64,000 nucleotides of DNA, taken from the NCBI RefSeq assembly GCF_028750875.1, contig NW_026542599.1:20138484-20202483 (forward strand), given 5' to 3'. Position 1 is the stretch's first letter. Each line of letters starts with the position of its first letter. Shown piece by piece: positions 10,731 to 22,464 of this stretch. The stretch is from Macrosteles quadrilineatus. Its lineage: Eukaryota > Arthropoda > Insecta > Hemiptera > Cicadellidae. Position numbers and translations under genes: made by a program. The notes beneath the pieces are model-generated. The model did no database searches and was not told where the DNA came from. It worked only from the letters and a program-made list of their open reading frames with translations.

Positions 10731-13700
10731 TATATACGTTTAGGCGTACTTCGAGGTTATTCCGATTCTTTTCTTTGAAATAGGTTGTTCTTTTACAATA
10801 TTAACTTAAAAGTTTATACACTTCAACTAGAAAATTCAAAAGTTATTTTGTTGGGTTATTTGTGTTCTGTTTGTGAACACATATTTTTTCACTCTACGCC
10901 TAATACCTTCCATTTACATTCACTGTGTCTTTGGTTCAAAACAAAGAGTTAGCTTTTCGCTGTGACCTTTCATAAATTCCGCATTAAGTTCAGATCAAAT
11001 TTCAGTATTGTATTTTATGTATAATATAGTTTTTAGAATTATTATTATTAATAACAACGTCAACTCTGTTACATATGATCGATGTAATCGTATAACTCAG
11101 ATCATTCATCATGTCATGCATCTCTCTGCGTTAATCATCCACTGGGGCTTTCAGTTTAAAGTTAGGATTGACAATATCAAAACTTACTACAATCACATTA
11201 AATTTGTTTTGATTTAAATTTAATTTTGTTTTTGTTTACTTTTGAAATTATAATCGTAACATTTAGTTCATATTTTTAGATTGTTATTTTATACTATTTT
11301 TATTAATATTTTAAAAAATACCATGATTTTTTGTAAGTTTTTAATCACAAGTGTATACGTATTTTACTCAAGTGTATTTTACTCAAGTGTATACGTATTT
11401 TATTATTTTAATAGCTAGGGTAAGAATTAAACAAAAGAGGAAAATACATCAGATTTTTAAATTTGTTTCTTATTATTGAAAGACACGTTTTTTAAGTTAT
11501 CTATATATAAATAATGTGTTCGTGTGACAACAAAAAAAAAATTTAATTTCTTATTCGGCGTTGTTCAGTCGTAAATTACTTTCACAGCATAAATTACTGA
11601 ACTGGTATTAAAGTACACCTGAATTCAAGGACTTGAGAATCTTGGCGCAACATTTTGTTAAAATCTGTTTGCATGATAAGTTAGTTATTTTATCATGAGC
11701 AGCTTTTATTACTTACAATTGGAATTCTCTAATAAATCTCTTATGCAAAAAGTTTTTTTTTCTATTTAATGAAAGATCTCTATACAATAAATGAATCTAT
11801 GTACTGTATAACTCATTAAGTTTAATTTTTTGTAAGTGCTACACTTAATTGTTATACTGTACTTCACAATAAATACTATACTTTTAAAATACTATAGTGC
11901 TAAACATTTTATCAAGATATTCACAAAATCTTGTTCATATTTTAAGCCAAAAATTGCAGTTAAATAAAAACAAATGTTACTGTTTGGAACATTGATTTTT
12001 GAAAAGGAGAGAGTCAAAAATAATGGGTCTCAAACACTGTCCGATTCACGTTTACGTTTCAAGAGCCAAACAGCCAAAATTGAATTCTACAAACACCAAA
12101 ACAAACCCAATATTATTACTGTGTTATTGTTACGGAAAACACATTCGTTGTATAAACTGTTTTGATATTGCTAACCATATTTACCATTTCAAATTGATAA
12201 TCGAACTCTTTGCACATGTATTCGTTCATCTGTACAGTAACAATTATACAAAATTGAATTATAAAACTGAAATTAACTTCTGTGACTGTATAAAACTAGC
12301 TCAAGGCACGTCACGTAATTCAAGTATTCAATTTGGAATTTGAATAAATGCATAGACTGTAACTGTGATTAAATATATATAGCTGAAACCCACACTATTT
12401 TATAACAAGTTTGCATGAGCACTACTATATTTTACAAAATATAGTTCTACAGATTACGATGTCAAGTCAATATAAAATTGAAAAACTATATTACACTTAA
12501 TAATTGTTTTGTATGAAACTAATCTTATCATATGTGTATATTTAGTAATTTATTCAGGAGCATCATGATTTCTATAGTAAGGTTTAGCGTTTAAGAAACA
12601 TTTTGGTTGTTTATAACTTCCATTGTATTTAAGCACTTTTTAAATTCAACTAACTATGATTCATCTGTACTTTAAAATACGAAACACATGATCGTCTCGT
12701 TCAACTAGAACTTGTAGAACTAGCTTTCAAATCCCGAAAGATTGTAAGTTTTTCCTTTAAATAAAAGAAAAGTTAAATATCAGTGTGTGTATTATTCAAG
12801 AGTTGTTTTCCTATATTAGTCTTATTAGTCTTCTTCAATTTAGATTAATCTACTATTCATACTAACTTACCTACTACTATTCATGTCACCTTTATAATAT
12901 CTTAAATACTTTTAATTGAAATTGTGACCATACGAAGGTAGGTATTTTCCTGGGTTTCTCAAACTATCCAATGTTAGGACTTTAGGGAAGAAACATAGAA
13001 AGCCACTCCACATGATAGCTTCATGGTCAACCTACATTTGTGAGCTTTGCTCAGAACATATACCTTGGGTTTCCATATGCAGTAGATTACTATTGACTTT
13101 ATACCATGGACTATGTTTGTACGAACGTATATAGTTAATGATATTACATCTGCGGTTGGTAAGCAATCACATTTTCTGGGTTAAAAAACTCTCTAAGCTA
13201 AATATAATTACTCAATAACAGCCTAGAAGTATATCCAAAGCCATTTTTATTAAATGTAAATTCATTCGAATTCAAGAAAATGCTAAACATTTATATTTAC
13301 TAACAAATTAGAAATTTTTGTTTACTCAAACAATATTTACAACCTAAAAAACAGGAAACTAACTACAACTAGCTAATTAGCTCAAAACTAGCTAATATAT
13401 AATTAACTATACACAAATATATGTGACAATAAACATCATTTACGTATTATTATACTATTTATAAAAGGCTTTGTAGTTCATTATATTTGACTCAGACACA
13501 AGTACAACGAATGAAATGTAATTGGCGTCATTACAAATAAACACATTTTCTCATATGGACATTCTTTAGCAAAACATGTATCTGATTGATTTGAAATCAA
13601 AATTATTTCCTGCGTTGTTTGTTTTATTATTGATTAATTTAATAATTGTAGATTCCAACAAAAGTAAATATTTTAGAATGAGAATAATAATATATGATAT

Positions 13701-13734
13701 AAAATACTACAAAAACCAATCTCATGAAGAAGGA

Positions 13735-13885
13735 ATACCACTTTTTAGCGAATTTCCCTATAGGGAAGTAGCTATTACCGTAGGTCTCATGGTAAGACCT
13801 AAGCCCGGGACCGATTTACTTTTTCATTTTGATGTCCCCAGAGGCCAAAAACACCATTCGTTCAAATTTTTATATATCTATATAT

Positions 13886-13941
<56 letters not shown>

Positions 13942-14543
13942 CCATCCGCACGATAACTTGAGTAATTTTTGTCCGATTTTGATAAAATTTGGTGTGAAGG
14001 TGTAAGGCAGGATAAACTTGAATGAGTTCGCGAACCAGCATGATCGGACTATGGGAACGGGGGTTTATGGGGGGTTTTATGGGGTAAAAATGGGTTTTTC
14101 CCATTTTTGACCCTAAAAACACAAAATTTCACAATTTCTTTTTAAACCATTTTGTAGAGCTTAAAAAAACAAATAATTTAGTATATTGAAGCGTTATTAT
14201 GCGCCTAATTGTTACGGAGAAAATTAAAAAAAATTGTAATTTTAAAATTTCCATGTTATTCTTATGGAGAATAAAGTCAACTGTTGTAGTTTGCTTGTTT
14301 ATGAACATATTTTGATCAAATTTGGAAAATTCATTAATTTCTTACTAAACCACAGTACCTTTAAACATTTTACATAAAAACAACTCTTTTACCCTCCCTG
14401 TTGCAGCAAACCTAAGTACTCGTTAAACTAATTCTGTTTAAATAGGGAATAAATGTGATATTTTTAAGGAGACATTTTAGTCTAAATCCAATCAGGCAAA
14501 TGGAAATTCGCTAAGTCTGCAGGTTTGCTGCGGCGGGAGTATT
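13735..14543 (+). mobile_element. Family A repeat, most complete copy
   Basis: The 5' end reads ACCACTTTTTAGCGAATTTC and the 3' end CTGCGGCGGGAGTATT. The motif AGCGAATTTCC occurs near the 5' end and in reverse complement near the 3' end (GGAAATTCGCT), so the copy has subterminal inverted repeats. A (TA)n tract sits in the middle (13866-13937). Nothing codes for protein. Unit C lacks the insertion near 52960, which supports the boundaries. The class is unknown; the layout with subterminal inverted repeats and an internal microsatellite recalls Helentron/DINE-like non-autonomous elements, but no Helitron end is visible. Confidence 0.75.
13866..13937. repeat. (TA)n microsatellite inside family A
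   Basis: An almost pure TA tract. Open frames across it on either strand are repeats of Ile and Tyr and are not genes. Confidence 0.95.
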
Positions 14544-14828
14544 GTTATAATATAATTGATATTTTTTCAATAACAAACTTATTTATTCACTTGGCTTATC
14601 AAAATATTCACTGGATCGTTTGCCATGTTTTGAACTATATTTATACCTATTTCAGTATATATTTTGTGTGTTTTAGTTACAATTCAGCTTGTTGTTAAAT
14701 TGCAATAACTATTTTAATTTTCAAATGAACTCATTAGTTGTCATGAATTTAATTAGATAAAAATATTTTAATGTATATTTTGCATTAAAACCAACATATG
14801 GTTCCAATATCACAATTTTTATATGTTT

Positions 14829-15011
14829 AAAATATCTGGTTTTACAATACCTTTATCAGTTCCAAAAGTAATCTTCCTGTATTGAAGTGTTTGACAATGG
14901 CAGCTCGCCGAAACATGTAACACACGTTGACGAAAGTTACTTTTGGAACTGATAAAGGTATTGTAAAACCAGATATTTTATATATTACAGTTCCGGGGCT
15001 ACAACAATGAA
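14829..15011 (+). mobile_element. 183-bp foldback insertion with 43-bp perfect inverted repeats
   Basis: The arms 14829-14871 and 14937-14979 are perfect reverse complements, with a 65-bp spacer and a 32-bp tail beyond the right arm (ending ACAACAATGAA). The insertion is flanked by 12-bp repeats TTTTATATGTTT (14817-14828 and 15012-15023), and unit C has one copy of this 12-mer (53246-53257) and no insertion. The spacer contains GGC, a short loop, GCC and then GAAAC, resembling stem II and the GAAA of a hammerhead ribozyme, but the CUGANGA box is degenerate. A relation to Penelope-like retroelements is possible. Confidence 0.7.
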
Positions 15012-16181
15012 TTTTATATGTTTGTCAATATTTTTAATTTCATTTGCATAGTAAAATAAGTTTTGCATGTTTTCTAGTTAACAAAAGTTTTTTTTTACAT
15101 TTCTTTACATTTTTCTAATTTAAAGTTGGATTACCTTCTTTACAGATTGTTTAAATAAAATTTATAATAGATTTTATAAAAATCATATTAAAAATTTAAT
15201 TATCTTCTTTACAGCGTTATTGAATAAAATTATAGAAACCTACCAAATTTAAGAACTATTCTTATAACGCAATTACATGTCATTTTTTGAAATTGTTATA
15301 TAAAATTCTCCTTTATTATTCACATTCCATAGTAGCACTATATTTTAATAAGCAGGAAAGGGCCATGCTTACCTACATCGAGTGCTCTTCTGAATTTAAT
15401 CACTTAATGCATTACTAGTAAAGTGGTCTTCAACATAGAACTTTCACATTAAATGTGAACCTTTTTTACCTTCTAGCGTTCTATTGAGCTGAACATGACA
15501 TACATATTTTCCTACATAAAATACGTTTTTAAGATTGATGCATTTACTGTACTTTCTTAGTTGGCTACGCTACAGACTAAACTGAAAAAATTTAACAGTT
15601 ATATTTTAAATTTGCTTCTAAAAACCTACCCGTACGTTAATTACTCGTTAGATACATCAAATAGATACATCAAATAACATAGTATTCTAAACATATTTTA
15701 TTTACTTGTTTTAAGATTGTATGTTGTTTACCCTCTTGGATGTGGTTGTGTACTTTCTGTATCTATTAAACTTTCATTTCCAAATTTATTGGAGTAATAA
15801 AATGACAATTATGTGTTCAACCTTTTCAACTATTAACAGTTGTAATATAAAATGTTAGGTTTTACATTACGTTTTTCACGAAGTTATAAAGGTAATATAG
15901 TAATCGTTTGATAATATTTTGAGCGCATCTAGCTTGATTCACTTGTTTCTACATCTATTGGTCCTATAAAAATATGTATTTTTCGTTTTGTGAGTAACAG
16001 TACAGGTATACATTTATTATTACATGTGTTATTTGACGTGTTTATAAATTACATCTTATATTCTAACTCTATATGAATAAAATATGAGTTTTTGTCTGGT
16101 TTTAATAATTTTGTTTTAATACTGTCTTTCAGTCTCTATAGATAATGTTTTTTCAACTTGCTAACATGTGTTTTTTTTCAG

Positions 16182-16208
16182 GTAAGCGTCACCAAACTCC
16201 TTAGTGAG
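16182..16208 (+). other. Recursive splice site or 27-nt microexon candidate, unit A
   Basis: The upstream context is CTAAC (branch-point-like), a T8 tract and CAG ending at 16181. A strong donor GTAAGC follows directly, and a second donor GAG|GTAAGA begins at 16209. A 3' splice site fused to a 5' splice site is the recursive-splicing (ratchet) arrangement known from large introns of flies, and the 27 nt up to the second donor would be the RS-exon. Read as coding in frame 0 it gives VSVTKLLSE. Unit C encodes the same nine residues with one synonymous change. Unit B keeps both splice motifs, with a 38-nt interval. Confidence 0.5.
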
Positions 16209-16442
16209 GTAAGATCACAGTATTAGTATCTTCTGACGATAAACTGTAGACTTTAACTGATTAAGAAGGAAAAATTACCATTTGTAATAGGCTACTACAA
16301 TACAACAAAAGAAAACAAAACACAGCTGTGGCATACTAATTTTACTAATTCTTGTATTACAAAAGAAAATCTTTTCAACTGATATGAAGTTTGTTGAACC
16401 AATACGGAATATGATATCCAACATTTTGGCTGCTACAAAAGC

Positions 16443-16510
16443 TGACATTTTGTTGATTGCAGATGTCTTTTCCCGTCAAAACTTGGCTCAGATTCAAAAT
16501 TTCCTTTAGA
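16443..16510 (+). other. Conserved block E6 with 3' splice-site-like core, unit A
   Basis: GCTGACATTTTGTTGATTGC followed by AG|ATGTCTTTTCCC is retained in A, B and C. A plus-strand frame from the ATG stays open for about 38 codons in A and C but stops after 15 or so in B. It could be an acceptor and short exon, or a regulatory block. Confidence 0.35.
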
Positions 16511-16989
16511 ACAAGTCTTCTATCAATCAAAGAGTGTAATTTTCTAGTAAAAATAAACCATACCTCTGTTTAACTTAACAGATGGTGATGATCATTTTTC
16601 AATTAGGTTATTAAAGAGAGTTTAGTTTATCACTCTAACTAATATTACAAACCTAATGTCAGAGCTGATTCATATATTTGCTCCATCGACAATTTTATCT
16701 ATTATTTGGGTTAAGTGTTATTATTTTATGTTTCCAAATCTCATCCGATATCGTAATGGTTGCCCGTGACAGTCAATTACGGTTTTAAATACAAGCGAAC
16801 CGTAAAACCTATTACAAACATAACAACCCGGGATTAGATAATTGGATTTTGTCAAACAAAATAAAATAACGACTACAAAACCAAATAACATTTCGAACCA
16901 ATATCAATGTTTACCCAATATGAGATTTACTTTGGTAAAAGGCTTGTTGGATTTGATTCCAAAGGTCAGTAGGTATTTTTTACAATTTT

Positions 16990-17021
<32 letters not shown>

Positions 17022-17024
17022 TTT
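16990..17024. repeat. (TTTA)n tract, tail of the minus-strand LINE
   Basis: TTAT tetranucleotides at the low-coordinate end of the LINE insertion correspond to an (AAAT)n 3' tail on the LINE's own strand. Confidence 0.85.
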
Positions 17025-17603
17025 TGTATACGGCAAACACCATTTTACATTTTCACATTGCAATTTTATACTATACAGATGGCCAAAAAAAAATTACGTA
17101 ATAATACATGCGACCATTACAACTATCTGCTATACCTACACTCAATTAACAAAATAAAGTTGAGAAAATAAATATATGATAAATATCACAGCAAGTGGCA
17201 ATAAAGACTAGTTAACATGCAGGAACAATAATACTATAAATATTAACAAAGTAGAAACTAAATATAAGGAAACCCAAAATTATGAAACACTACAAAATAA
17301 ATACATAGTATGGCGGCAAAAACAGCAAATTTACAGAAGCGAACAATGTACAAAAGGTACGGTAAACTCTGAAGAAAATAAAAAAAACTTAACAATAGGT
17401 AACAACAAGATAGATCATAAATATTAATAAATATTAAAAAGTAATGCACTGAAGTGAGGGGAGTCGACGGCCCCAACACTACCACACACTCTTGAACCAC
17501 ACACAGAAACATGCACTCACTGGCTCGGAAGTGAGGGGAGTCGACGGCCCCAACACTAAATCATCGCCACACTCCTAACAAAAAAGCTAATAATAAAAAA
17601 AAA
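17025..17603 (-). mobile_element. 3' UTR of the truncated LINE
   Basis: The sequence between the ORF2 stop and the (AAAT)n tail. It holds a direct repeat of about 30 bp containing GTGAGGGGAGTCGACGGCCC (near 17455 and 17532). Unit C has no counterpart. Confidence 0.7.
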
Positions 17604-18318
17604 TCAAACATGCACATGCTCCTCCGACGAGTAGAAGTTGGTTAGCTCCCTCCTAAGACGATTCTCGGAGAACTGAATCAGGTCGATGTAACTGGGCAGG
17701 CTGTTTCCCAGACGATGAAGGCGAGGCAGAGCACTGTGGTAAGAGTACAGTGTCGAACAATGAGCTCTCTCAAAGAGTCCTCTGGATCGAACCACCCGAG
17801 CACAACGAAAATCAACCCTGCTCAGCAAATCTGGTGAATCGACCGAGGCTGTGATGATCTTCCTTAAGAGCATCAGATCAAAGATTTTGCGTCTCGAACT
17901 CAGAGGAAGAAGTCCAAACCGACGTTCCATCTCATCCAGTGGTACTTCAAGGTAGCGAAAGCCCAGACTCACTCCAAGTACTCGGAGAAATTTTCTCTGT
18001 ACACCCTCGAGAAGATCAACATGGCATATCAGGTATGGTGACCAAACTGGCGAGCAGTACTCCAACAAAGGGCGGACCAGCTGCACATACAAAGTCCTTA
18101 GGGCATGAGGTGAAAACCCATCTCGAGACATTCGGACAACAAATCCCAGAGCAGAATAAGCCTTCTTACTTATGTTTCTTAAGTGAGGTTCTGGACTTAG
18201 ATTCGAGGAAACAGTTACTCCGAGATCTTTCACTGTAGAGGATCGGTGGAGAGTCGAACCAAATAAGGTATAGTTGAATAACGTTACATTCGTGCGCCGA
18301 AGAATTAAATCTGAATTA
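17604..18318 (-). pseudogene. 5'-truncated LINE ORF2, C-terminal region
   Basis: The frame is open from 18318 to a stop at 17604 (about 237 codons). It contains KDLGVTVSSNLSP (thumb region after the RT core) and LVRPLLEYCSPVWSPY, a strong signature of jockey/R1/CR1-type ORF2 proteins, and ends SSEEHVHV. The RT catalytic motifs, the endonuclease and ORF1 are missing, as expected after incomplete reverse transcription. Codon composition is clearly less AT-rich than the surroundings, so insertion is probably recent. The joined upstream and downstream sequence is present without the LINE in unit C near 55226. It belongs to a different family from the LINE at 30430. Confidence 0.85.
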
Positions 18319-18435
18319 AATCTTTATTCAATTTTTCCTACACTAGATATTATTGTTAAAATTACTTTCCGAAAATGTAGTTTGTAGAACTATTGCAGAC
18401 TATTCCACAACATCAACAAAACTAGTTTTGAAAAG

Positions 18436-18483
18436 TTTAGGGATCTGGACCCTGTTCCCGTCCGCAGGCAAGAAAGTCCCTAA
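18436..18483. other. GC-rich conserved block E5, unit A
   Basis: The 48 bp around GACCCTGTTCCCGTCCGCAG is identical to 55350-55397 in unit C. It is unusually GC-rich for its setting and contains a pyrimidine-rich tract, CAG and then GCAAGA, which resembles an acceptor followed by a GC-type donor. Its ends (TTTAGGGA and TCCCTAA) are inverted. Function is unknown. Confidence 0.45.
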
Positions 18484-18885
18484 AAAATAACAAGATTACT
18501 AAATAAACCAAGCTAAAGCTGAAAAACATCATATAACACAATAAACCTACCATCACAAAAAATTACCTTAAAAAAATATGAAAACGCATATAAATATTCT
18601 AAAGATTATTGTTAGTCAAGAAAAACATTACATTCTATCTGGGACTTTTAAGGACTTCGATATTTTCTGAATTCATATGTCAGGGAAAAGAATAACTTGA
18701 ACGAACGTGTAACCATTGTTATAATATTATTGAGCAATAAAATACAAATGTGTTGGTAATGTGTCTCCAATTGTCTTTCGAGAAACTCACTACATAAAAT
18801 GGACGTAGCACGTTGGCTCCAGCTCAAATGGATTTCTATGCAATCGGTTTCCTAGATACTCACGTATAAAGATTCATCTATTAAG

Positions 18886-19318
18886 AATCTACAAAGAAAA
18901 GCAAACTGGAAAATATTTTTTCAACAGTCACCTGACAAAAAGAACTTCCTTGCACTGATTATAGTACAGAAAGTTGCTAATTGCTGCATTTTCCGCACGC
19001 TTTTTTGCCGAACTATTTTTTTCCGCACACCAGTGTTCCAACATAATACACAAAGCAGCGTGCTTTTATTTACGTAATCCGTGTACGTTTGGAAATAGGT
19101 TGGCAACACAGATAACTTAAAGATACTGTACTACGACTACGATCAGCTGATGCAGTTGTTTCCCATTTCGTTCAACGCTTGGATTTTTCTATTTCTTATA
19201 CAATAATATTATTCACACATCTTGCTTCATCAAACTCTATTTCCAAACTAAACCAATGTTTACAAAAACATGTTTACAAAAATCATCTGACAACAAAACA
19301 TATTTAAACACAAATAAA
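18886..19318. other. Unassigned sequence between unit A and the Helitron
   Basis: No coding frame or repeat could be recognised. Confidence 0.4.
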
Positions 19319-21082
19319 TCTATACTATTATATAAAAATCTAATGGTGTCTGTATGTGTGTTACAGGTGCAAAAACTACTGAACCAACTGGGCTTAAATT
19401 TTACAAAAATATAGCTACAATACCAAGGACCATTATAGAATTATTCACATTTCGATACTGACCGTAGGCTTTGCCCCTTTGGCTTTAAAAGTTCTGAGGT
19501 GAACATTTTAAAAGTAAATATTGATTGGTCTCCATGGCTGCGATGAGAACACTTACAATGTTTGTTTACATTTGCTTTGACATTTAAATGTAAACAAGAA
19601 GAACTGCTAAACTGCATATTTCACAATTTCAGACAGCTGATACAAAGAAATTAAATATAATATTTTCCATGACTATGAGGTAGGTTTATTTTAATCTAAC
19701 CTTATATCATGGATTATTTATTCTAAAACTATGTCAATGATTATAGAAAAAAAAGATTCTATAACCGTTGCTGTATCAACTCCGGCTCTGCTTTGGATTT
19801 TTAAAGCGTCTAATTTATGAAAATAATCTTATTGATAAGTTATCATGGAAACAGTATGAAAATTACAATGTATAGATGTTTTGTATGAATTTGGAGGCAA
19901 CTTTAAATCAATAAATTCTAACTGCTTAACATGTGTTAGATTAACTTGCACATCACATTGTTTTTAATATGTATATTTAGGTAAATTAACTTATTGTGTT
20001 TTGCTAAACCAACTTACTGTTTTGGTTAAATTAAACTAAAGAATATCATAAATAACTCGTTGATTTTTGTTTTCTAAAATCTGTTGTATATGTGTAACTA
20101 TATTTAATTATCAAATTGTAATACAAAATACTCTTATTTTATCTTAACATAGCTTTCAGTTCACATTCACTTTATTTGCTACATTTATTATTTGTGTTTT
20201 GCCACAACACTGATTAAAATAAACCAAGGAAAATATCATAAAACTAAGCAGTACACAGTGGTCTGTTGTTTCTAAAATCAATGAAATATCTGTTACTATG
20301 TTTACTTAATGGTAAGTGTGAAAATGTAAAGGCAATGTACATGGAACTGATTAAAAGAACTGGTTTGTATATTAAGTTGTTCGTTTATATTTTTGTAGAG
20401 TAGAAGCAGAGATGCAATGAAACATGTTCTGTATTTGCTATTACATTTTTTAGTCCTTGATGCTTTGATAATCATATAAGTTTTGTCTGCTGTCTTTAAT
20501 GCTAAATTATTTGTTTGAAATTTTTTATAGTACAGTACCTACCTATAGGTATAGTTTCTTTAATATTTCAAAAGATTGTATAGATAAGGCACAGCAATAT
20601 TTAGTTTATAACTGCTGACTTAGTTTTGCTAATGATTTATTGTGAGTGAAGAAACTGAAGATGGGAGGATTTGTGATTTAATATAAAGAAGAGTGAAATA
20701 AAAAAAAATCATTTAAATTTAATAATTAGTATTTTTGCTACTTCAAAATTGAAATTTAAAATGTCAATAATAAATTAAAAGATATGTAATTAAGGGAGAT
20801 GAAGGTAAATCATGTGTCAAAGTTTTGTTCGAAGATTTGGTAAGTTTTTCTCATATCAGCCTACACAAGATTTAAAATTAATCAAAACCAAAATGGTGGT
20901 ATCCACTACTTACCAGATTTATAAGTCATAACTTAAACGTTTATATTAAGGCCATAAAAGTAGAATTTTGTTTCTAAAAGCGTTGGCGGATTTGTTACTA
21001 TTATATGCAACAAATGTAAAGATTAAAATGTTTCTATTTTGTGTCCTCTTCCCGCGTTGCAAAGCACGGGTACAACAGCTAG
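19319..21082 (+). mobile_element. Non-autonomous Helitron (family H1)
   Basis: It begins TCTATACTATTATATAAAA after an A and ends with CTAG before a T, the A|T insertion and TC...CTRR ends of Helitrons. A short GC-rich hairpin, CCCGCG/CACGGG, lies about 10 bp before the end, followed by GTACAACAGCTAG. The 1.76 kb holds no Rep or helicase frame, so the copy needs enzymes from elsewhere. Confidence 0.85.
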
Positions 21083-21842
21083 TCATATGATAAAAAGAAC
21101 AGACTTAATACAACATCCCGCCTCAAGATGTCCACATCTTTGAAAAAATGCATTATTCGTATTTAAAATTGACTTTGGTAACAGCTTAATTTACACTAGC
21201 GATGAAGTACAAGAAAAAGACCTATGTATACATTGTTATTATTCACAACTTCATTTTACCTTATATAATTTTAATACTTCAACATTTACGCTGATCATTG
21301 TATTTCCTCCAGAAACGTTTTGCATCCAGGATTCACAGTTTAAACACTGCATTATTCATGCTGCGACAACTTGATGAAAACTTAAAACTACTTCCTTCGA
21401 CGTCAAAAGTTTGGAATGAATTATAAGCCGTAACGCTGAGTCAAGGTATTTGAATTAACAAGACTTGCAATGTGGATTTGTAAATACGGACTCCGAGTGA
21501 TCTACCTTGTATATAATGATTTATTTTATCGTCATTTTTATGTAATGTCTAATTTTCACTAGGTCAATTTTATAGTACAACTTTCAACTTGTCTGATACA
21601 ATTGTTAGATCATTTTTGAACTGTTATCTTTGAAATTGTTACTGTCAAAATTAACCATAGTTTTTCTTACTTTGAAATTACAGTTTTGTTATTAACTCGA
21701 TATAGTCCAGGCAATGAAGACATTGTAGTGGGAAAATCATGTATAAGCCAAATTCGGCTTAAGCTGCTCAAGATGCATGGAGAATGCTCAAAATCCTTTA
21801 CTCCATACATCTTGGGTGGAGCTAAGGGGGCTAGTTGGCTCT
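21083..21842. other. Unassigned sequence
   Basis: Nothing recognisable apart from AT-rich tracts. Confidence 0.4.
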
Positions 21843-22032
21843 AAGGCCGGGTTTTCCTAGGCGCGGAATCGTCGAGCGGAGAGAGGAACGCGGAGAGCGG
21901 ACTCCACTTGTCTTAGGCAATTTAATGTTACTGTTTTCCTAGAAGGGGAGCGGAATGCCATGTTAATTTCAATTCCGCTCTCCGCGTTCCTCTCTCCGCT
22001 CGCCAACTCCGCGCCTAGGAAAACCCAGCTTA
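21843..22032. mobile_element. Harbinger-like MITE, copy 1
   Basis: About 190 bp with long inverted ends: CGGGTTTTCCTAGGCGCGGA on the left and its near reverse complement on the right. The inner GAGAGAGGAACGCGGAGAGC is also mirrored. It is strongly GC-rich compared with the AT-rich neighbours. The flanking duplication is short (TA or TAA, ambiguous). The TIR style suits PIF/Harbinger, but no transposase is present. Confidence 0.75.
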
Positions 22033-22464
22033 AATGTCACTTTTGTAGGTTTTTCGTAAATAACTTGAAAACTATCAACTTTATGTATAGGCTACAAAAG
22101 GTAAAGCCTAGGTGGATTGGTAAAGCCAATGGTAAGATCAATATAACCGATATTCTTGAAATCTTGACAAAACGTCCAGCAATTTGACACTTAAATCCTA
22201 AAAATTGGTCCAAGATTAAGGGGTTGGCAAGCTCACGAACGCCGTATTATTTATAATATTTTCTCAAATGACAACCCATCGATCAACACTTTTAGTATGT
22301 AAAAAATTTGGCTTATACATGAATTTTTTCCTCTGTTTGGTATTTTTTTGTCTTCGTTTTCTGAACTATTAACAGTGTTATTCCTTTATATCAAACTTAA
22401 TATTTTAATGTAATGAATTTAAAGTGCTCTGTCAACAAGCTTCAATATAAAAGTTCTCTTTGCC
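22033..22464. other. Unassigned sequence
   Basis: No coding or repeat assignment can be supported. Confidence 0.4.

Larger units (their letters stand above)
6424..18885 (+). repeat. Segmental duplication unit A
   Basis: Collinear with unit C at about 43671-55805. It begins at TTTTATTTAAAACAATATTT and ends near AAGATTCATCTATTAA, and long stretches match by eye. Private insertions in A are a SINE (9425-9603), a family A element (13735-14543), a foldback insertion (14829-15011) and a truncated LINE (about 17025-18312). Part of the unit is also in unit B (36120-39150). It contains no recognisable host coding exon apart from the candidate blocks listed separately. Open frames within it are shifted between A and C. 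Confidence 0.85.

Noticed and set aside
11999..12343. A 114-codon plus-strand frame whose start is similar in unit C (51200)
   Set aside because: Unit C has an extra G near codon 44 that breaks the frame, and several changes alter residues. It fits duplicated non-coding DNA.
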